Shown here one piece after another: positions 59,568 through 64,000 of a DNA stretch of 64,000 nt. The stretch comes from an uncultured Verrucomicrobiota bacterium. Its GTDB lineage: Bacteria; Verrucomicrobiota; Verrucomicrobiia; Limisphaerales; UBA9464. A program made the translations under genes and the position numbers. The stretch is from assembly GCA_903922605.1 (NCBI GenBank), contig CAIXUG010000006.1, positions 1 to 64,000 of the forward strand, given 5' to 3'. The notes beneath the pieces were generated by a model that worked only from the letters and a program-made list of their open reading frames with translations, was not told the origin of the DNA and did not search any database. Each line of letters begins with the position of its first letter. Positions within the stretch are counted from its first letter, which is position 1.

Positions 59568-61853
59568 ATGAAGGCCCCCTACTCCTCCTACAGCACGCCG
59601 TTGCCCGGCTACGGCACGTCGCTGATCGACCGGATCAACGTCTACCTCCACTTCCGGCGCTACGTCAAAGTCATCTCCGACCGCTGGCTGCTGCTGCTCA
59701 TTTTCACGGTGGTCGGCACCGGCATCGGCATCTGGTTCGCCGTGACCAAGCCCAACCAGTACAAGTCGAACTCGGTGCTGATGACCCCGCCCAAGATCTC
59801 GGTCGGCAGCTCCAGCGGCGCCGAGATCCGCGAGGGTCTCAACAGCATCGACACCACGCTGACGATGATGCAGAACGATGCGGTCATCCAGCGGGTGCTC
59901 ACCAAGCTCCAGGAGGGCCGGGACAACACCAACAAGCTCGTCCGGCCCACCATCTCGGCCTCCCCGGGGGCCGGCGGCACCTTCATCATGACGGTGAACA
60001 GCACGAACTTCGAGTATGCCCGCCAGTTTGCCACGGCCTGGGCGCAGGAGTTCGTGGATTTCAGCAAGCAGCGCCGCCGGTCCATGATCACCGACAGCGA
60101 GGCCCGGATCACCCAGAGCATCCTGATCTATCAGAAGAAGCTCGACCAGGCCCAGCAGGCGCTCGATGACTTCCAGAAGAAGAACAGCATCGCCAGCATG
60201 GAGGACGCGGGCGTCGCCGCCCAGCGCCGGCTCGACCAGGCCAAGAGCGAGTTCGCCAAGATCAACATGGAGCTGCAGCTCTTCGAGAACTCCACCGCCG
60301 AGGAACTGGCCAGCCGATCCGTTTCGCTGCCCAACAATACCACCCAGCGGGACAAGGCCGGCTCCACAAAATCCGCCAAGTCCGGCGACGATTCCGGGGA
60401 CGACCAGGCCAACCCCTTCAGCTCCGGCTCGCAGTATTCGGAGCTGACCCGCGAACTGCGCTCGCTGGAGCGCAGCCTCGAGGACTGGGGCAAGCGGCTG
60501 AAGGACAAGCATCCCTTCATGATCACCACGCGCCGCCAGATCGAGAGCGTGAAGGGCAAGATGAAGGACGACCTCTACCTGGTGGAACAGGCCCGACTGG
60601 GCTACATCGAACAGCTCCGGAAGCGGAAGCTCGGCTATCCCAAACTGATCGAGGACTACACGGCCGATGTGTTCGACGCCACCGGGCCACGGGCTGAGTA
60701 CCTGCGGCTCCAGCGTGATGAAAAGCTCATCCTCGATTCGCTGAACGACCTCATTTCCCAGCAGAACAACGTCAGCCGGCTCGGCGGCACCGAGGAGGAG
60801 CAGTTCACCATCCTCTCCGCCGGCGGTGGCACCCCCAACCCGGTGGGCCCCAACCGGCCCTATACCATCGTGGCCGGCATGGGCATCGGCTTCACGCTCG
60901 CGGCGGCGCTGGTGTTCCTCCTGCATCGCCTCGACGACCGCCTGGAAGACCCCGAGGACATCGAGGAGAAGCTTGAGGAGCCGATCCTCGGCCAGCTCCC
61001 CGAGGTGGACAAGAAGCACTACACCGAGGGCTACCTGATCCTCACGCGCATGAAGTCGCACACCATGTTCGCGGAATCGCTGCGCGGCGTGCGCTCCGCC
61101 CTGCTCCTCAGCCCCGAGGGCAGCAGCAAGCGCATGCTCGCCGTCACCAGCGCGGTCCCCGGCGACGGCAAGACGACCTTCACGGCCAACTTCGCCGTCA
61201 CGCTCGCCAACTCCGGCAACAAGACGCTGCTGATCGACGCCGACCTCCGCCGTGGCAACGTCCACGGCTACTTCGAGCAGCCGCTGGAGGGCGGCCTCGC
61301 CGAGGTGCTGCAGGGCCGGCTCTCCATCAAGGAGGCCACCCGCGAGACCGGCATCCCCAACCTCTGGTTCATGCGCGCCGGCGAACGGCCCGCCAACCCG
61401 AGCGAACTGCTCATCGGCCCCGCCACCAAGGAGCTGGTGAAGGAGCTCCGCAGCGAGTTCGACTACGTCGTCTTCGACTGTCCGCCGCTCACCGCCATCG
61501 ACGACACGTTCTCCATCGTCGCGTTCCTTGACGGCCTCTTCTTCGTTGTCCGCGCCGGCCGCACCTCGATCCGCTTCGCCAAGATGGGCATCAACACCAT
61601 CCACCAGCGCGGCGCCCCGATCCTCGGCCTCATTGTCAACGGCGTGCCGATCGACAACCCGTACTACTACTACACGACCTACTACTACGCGTCGTACTAC
61701 CACCGGCCACTCACGCCCGACGACAACATCTACACCGACAGCCGCCGCCGCCGCGAAGGCCGCATCCCGCCCGCCAATCCGCCGGAAGGCCGCAACGCGC
61801 CCGCAGAAATGCCGGCGGACCGCCCCGCCCCCGGCCCCAAAGAGAAGCCCTGA
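59568..61853 (+). CDS. Wzc-like polysaccharide co-polymerase / bacterial tyrosine kinase
   Basis: 761 residues. Wzz domain with helices near 40-60 (DRWLLLLIFTVVGTGIGIWF) and 433-455, separated by a coiled-coil periplasmic region with a low-complexity insert (SAKSGDDSGDDQ). The cytoplasmic BY-kinase has Walker A (SAVPGDGKTTFTANFA), A' (KTLLIDADLRRG) and B (YVVFDCPPL), and a Tyr-rich tail YYYYTTYYYASYYHRP for autophosphorylation, then a Pro-rich end. It controls chain length and export. The N-terminus MKAPYSSYSTPLPGYGTSL repeats a motif from the barrel protein. It lies 8 bp after the Wza-like gene; no glycosyltransferases are in the window. Confidence 0.93.
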   Translation: MKAPYSSYSTPLPGYGTSLIDRINVYLHFRRYVKVISDRWLLLLIFTVVGTGIGIWFAVTKPNQYKSNSVLMTPPKISVGSSSGAEIREGLNSIDTTLTMMQNDAVIQRVLTKLQEGRDNTNKLVRPTISASPGAGGTFIMTVNSTNFEYARQFATAWAQEFVDFSKQRRRSMITDSEARITQSILIYQKKLDQAQQALDDFQKKNSIASMEDAGVAAQRRLDQAKSEFAKINMELQLFENSTAEELASRSVSLPNNTTQRDKAGSTKSAKSGDDSGDDQANPFSSGSQYSELTRELRSLERSLEDWGKRLKDKHPFMITTRRQIESVKGKMKDDLYLVEQARLGYIEQLRKRKLGYPKLIEDYTADVFDATGPRAEYLRLQRDEKLILDSLNDLISQQNNVSRLGGTEEEQFTILSAGGGTPNPVGPNRPYTIVAGMGIGFTLAAALVFLLHRLDDRLEDPEDIEEKLEEPILGQLPEVDKKHYTEGYLILTRMKSHTMFAESLRGVRSALLLSPEGSSKRMLAVTSAVPGDGKTTFTANFAVTLANSGNKTLLIDADLRRGNVHGYFEQPLEGGLAEVLQGRLSIKEATRETGIPNLWFMRAGERPANPSELLIGPATKELVKELRSEFDYVVFDCPPLTAIDDTFSIVAFLDGLFFVVRAGRTSIRFAKMGINTIHQRGAPILGLIVNGVPIDNPYYYYTTYYYASYYHRPLTPDDNIYTDSRRRREGRIPPANPPEGRNAPAEMPADRPAPGPKEKP

Positions 61854-62039
61854 GCCGGCGCGCCCGTCCGCGCGACAATCGCGGCCGGCTTTCGGTAATC
61901 GGTGCCCGTGGCCGGATCACAGAGCGTTTTTGCTGCGCCGGAGGCGCAACGGAACTTACGGCGGTTCCAGAAATGATGTGTCTCTCAAAAGCCGATCGGA
62001 AACCGCTGCGCGAGTTGAGACCTCGGAGAGTCGCAAGCT

Positions 62040-62205
62040 CCCTTCCCCCTCACCCTGACCCTCTCCCTCGGGGAGAGGGGAAAGCCGGGCGGCTTCACGG
62101 GTGGTCGGAAAGTGTTTTCGACCAGTCTAGCAGCAGGCTTTCGCCAAAAGGCGGGCGATGATTCTCCCTCTCCCTGAGGGAGAGGGCCGGGGTGAGGGGG
62201 AAGGG
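62040..62205. repeat. 166-bp MITE-like palindromic element, copy D
   Basis: Ends CCCTTCCCCCTCACCCTGAC and the matching inverted end. The centre (GTCGGAAAGTG, TCGCCAAAAGGCGGGCG) matches the other copies only when reverse-complemented, so it is inserted in the opposite orientation. It sits in the 443-bp gap after the EPS cluster, which otherwise holds only a weak GCCGGC hairpin near 61857-61890 and no gene. Confidence 0.8.
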
Positions 62206-62296
62206 CGTGAATGGACAGTCATACGCTCAAAACGACTGGGGCTGGAGCGAAAGGCTCCTCCCCGTCAGCGCCAGCCACTGACTATGCCAAACTCCC

Positions 62297-62878
62297 TCAC
62301 TGCTCCGGCATCGCCGCACTGCGCGGGCTGGCGCTCAGCTGCCGCATCCCGTCGAACAGGTATTGCGTGCCCGACACGAGCGTCAGACCCACGGCCGCGA
62401 CCGCCAGCCACCACTGCACCTCCGCCGGCCACTTGAGCAGCGTCCAGAGGACGACCACCATCTGGAGCACCGTCGCGACCTTGCCCGTCCAGCGCGGGCG
62501 CACTGTGACCTTGCCCACGGTGAAATGGACGACCCCCAGACCGAGCACCACCAGCGCATCGCGGGAGATGATCGAGAGGTTCAGCCACGGCGGCAGCGCC
62601 GAGAGATGCCGCTGGTCGAGGCTCAGCAGGATCAGCGCGGACACCAGCAGGAGCTTGTCCGCGAGCGGGTCCAGCACCGCGCCCAGCTCCGACTTCTGGT
62701 GGAACCGCCGCGCGACGAACCCATCGACGCCATCCAGCACCGCCGCCAGGGCGAAGCAACCCAGCGCCGCCCAGCGCTGCCAGTCCAGCCCGTGCTCCCG
62801 GTGTTGGAGCAGCAGGTAGATGAACACCGGGATCAGCAGGATCCGCCCCACCGTGATCTTGTTTGCCGTGGTCATCAT
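62297..62878 (-). CDS. pgsA: CDP-alcohol phosphatidyltransferase, PgsA-like
   Basis: 193 residues from the ATG at 62878 (MMTTANKITVGRILLIPVFIY). Integral membrane protein with the defining motif D-G-x2-A-R-x8-G-x3-D-x3-D: LDGVDGFVARRFHQKSEL, then GAVLDPLADKLLLVSAL. This makes phosphatidylglycerophosphate or a related phospholipid from CDP-diacylglycerol. The ATGs at 62905 and 62929 are possible but add residues without homology. The gene lies 89 bp downstream of the exonuclease gene on the same strand. Confidence 0.85.
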   Translation of the reverse strand: MMTTANKITVGRILLIPVFIYLLLQHREHGLDWQRWAALGCFALAAVLDGVDGFVARRFHQKSELGAVLDPLADKLLLVSALILLSLDQRHLSALPPWLNLSIISRDALVVLGLGVVHFTVGKVTVRPRWTGKVATVLQMVVVLWTLLKWPAEVQWWLAVAAVGLTLVSGTQYLFDGMRQLSASPRSAAMPEQ

Positions 62879-62967
62879 CGCAACGAATCCGTTGCCGGAA
62901 TCCATACCGCAGGCACTCCTTGGTCTCAACCGCGAACCCGGCGCGTGGGCGGGAAAACCGTCCCATT

Positions 62968-63987
62968 TCAGCCCAACGGCAGCTCCAGCTGGTTCGCCTC
63001 ACCGAGTGCCCACGCCTCGATACCCATGCCCCGCAGCGTCGTGGCGAACTCGGCCGCAAACCCGTGCAGCGTGAACACCCGCTTCGGCGCAACGTGCCGC
63101 ACAAACGCGAGCAGATCCGGATAATCTGCGTGGTCGCTCAGCGGGAAGGCCGCTTCCACCCCGTAACGATAGTGGCAGCCTTTATCCAGCGCCCAGCCTG
63201 TCAGCACCGCCGTGCGGACTTTCGCATGATGCTGCCGCAGCTCATCCAGCTTCGCCCCAGGCGGGCTGATCACCACATGACCGGCGGCCTGCGCGATCTC
63301 CAGCGGCTGCCAGCCGACATAGGTGCGGCCAAATTCCGCGTACACCCGCGTCATCTTGGCCACCGGCGCGCTCAGCATCACCGGCAGACCCGCCTTCGTG
63401 AGCGCGTGCAGGATTTCCTGGCTCTTGCCCAGCGAATAGCTCTGCAGCACCGGCACGGCACCCTCCGCCAACGCCGCGCGGCAGAAATCGAGGATGTCCC
63501 GGAAAATGTCCGACTGCGGCGGCAGCACATAGTGGGGCCGGCCGAAGGTAGTCTCCATGATGAGCGTATCCGCCCGGCGCGGCTCGCAGAGCTCGGCGCT
63601 GAGGCTGGGCCGCAGCTTGAAGTCACCGGTGTAGAGCAGCGACTCGCCGTCCGCCTCGATCAGAGACATGGCCGAGCCGAGGATGTGCCCGGCCGGCAGC
63701 AGCGTGAGCGCGGCGGCGGCCGGTGCCTGCGGCGCAAAATCCGCCAGCGCCACCCGCTGACCAAAGGCCAGCGCATGCTCCTCACGACGACCCGCCAACC
63801 GCGCCCGCATGAGCTTCTGCGTGGGCGACGAGAAGAGCACGCGCTTATGCCGCGCCGTGTGGTCCGAATGCGCGTGGCTTACGAACACGGCCTCTTCAGC
63901 ACCAATGGCCGTATGTGCATCCAGCCAAAGCCCGAGCGCCGGGAGGTGGATGGCCCCCCGCACATACCGGAACTCCAGCGCGGACAT
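62968..63987 (-). CDS. MBL-fold exonuclease, DNA-ligase-associated type
   Basis: 339 residues. Metallo-beta-lactamase/beta-CASP fold: the metal site is VFVSHAHSDHTAR, then LLPAGHILGSAM, LLYTGDFKLRPS, and the C-terminal PLSDHADYPDLLAF with its His and Asp. This pattern fits the ligase-associated DNA exonuclease family (the mRNA 3'-end processing factor-like group) usually beside an ATP-dependent DNA ligase; that ligase gene would be outside this window. It ends 89 bp before the PgsA gene. Confidence 0.87.
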   Translation of the reverse strand: MSALEFRYVRGAIHLPALGLWLDAHTAIGAEEAVFVSHAHSDHTARHKRVLFSSPTQKLMRARLAGRREEHALAFGQRVALADFAPQAPAAAALTLLPAGHILGSAMSLIEADGESLLYTGDFKLRPSLSAELCEPRRADTLIMETTFGRPHYVLPPQSDIFRDILDFCRAALAEGAVPVLQSYSLGKSQEILHALTKAGLPVMLSAPVAKMTRVYAEFGRTYVGWQPLEIAQAAGHVVISPPGAKLDELRQHHAKVRTAVLTGWALDKGCHYRYGVEAAFPLSDHADYPDLLAFVRHVAPKRVFTLHGFAAEFATTLRGMGIEAWALGEANQLELPLG

Positions 63988-64000
63988 GCCCCCACCCTAG

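Noticed and set aside
59286-61703. 805-codon open frame antisense to the tyrosine kinase
   Set aside because: The plus-strand gene has Walker motifs and a Tyr tail; the antisense frame is low-complexity Leu/Val/Gly/Glu.

Overview
High-GC bacterial chromosome segment, most likely from the phylum Verrucomicrobiota (Limisphaerales/Pedosphaera-like by overall impression; no rRNA or other taxonomic marker is present, so this is inference). Pointers are very large secreted proteins built from Ig-like, lamin-tail and CotH modules, a PEP-CTERM protein, a Tat-signal Gfo/Idh/MocA oxidoreductase, an ECF sigma factor carrying its own membrane domain, and abundant short palindromic repeat families between genes.

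Layout. 1-9.7 kb: tail of an unidentified gene, an astacin-like lipoprotein, a TonB-dependent receptor with a small His/Cys membrane protein upstream, a 1177-codon Ig-domain secreted protein whose signal peptide lies in another frame, a membrane acyltransferase and a CIA30-family protein. 9.7-17.3 kb: a 194-bp palindromic element, the sigma factor/membrane fusion and a giant lamin-tail/CotH protein; two near-identical 68-bp terminator repeats follow the Ig gene and the sigma gene. 17.4-21.1 kb: a hypothetical gene and an MmeI-like restriction-modification gene split by one in-frame amber codon. 21.3-28.6 kb: oxidoreductase, Ni/Co efflux pair rcnR-rcnA with a visible operator, a PEP-CTERM protein and a PNGase F-like protein that share a duplicated 76-bp leader, a response regulator and tRNA-Leu(UAG).

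28.7-35.7 kb is one minus-strand run, pgk-tpiA-secG-oppA-(repeats)-oppB-imm50-oppC, in which an Imm50-like immunity gene is packed between two oligopeptide permease genes. 36-38 kb: NhaD-type antiporter and a small hypothetical. 38.2-41 kb is a lower-GC island with two overlapping genes: a GNAT-PIN-GNAT-like-PUA-like multidomain protein and an ASCH protein. This is the best candidate here for an undescribed system. 41-50.5 kb is mostly housekeeping: MFS, DEDD exonuclease, transaldolase, pdxA, pheA and a YgfZ-like protein. 50.5-52.6 kb is a second low-GC island: a DUF4062 remnant, then a Clp-fold (SDH-type) serine protease overlapping a small ORF. 52.9-61.9 kb: an ABC exporter, a secreted protein/matrixin pair and an exopolysaccharide export module (outer-membrane beta-barrel, Wza-like, Wzc-like tyrosine kinase). 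62-64 kb: PgsA-like synthase and an MBL-fold DNA exonuclease.

The intergenic DNA holds four copies of a 166-bp MITE-like palindrome, two copies of a 155-bp palindrome, two TTAATC-type hairpins and several single palindromic elements. All coordinates and motifs were read by eye; no similarity search was run.
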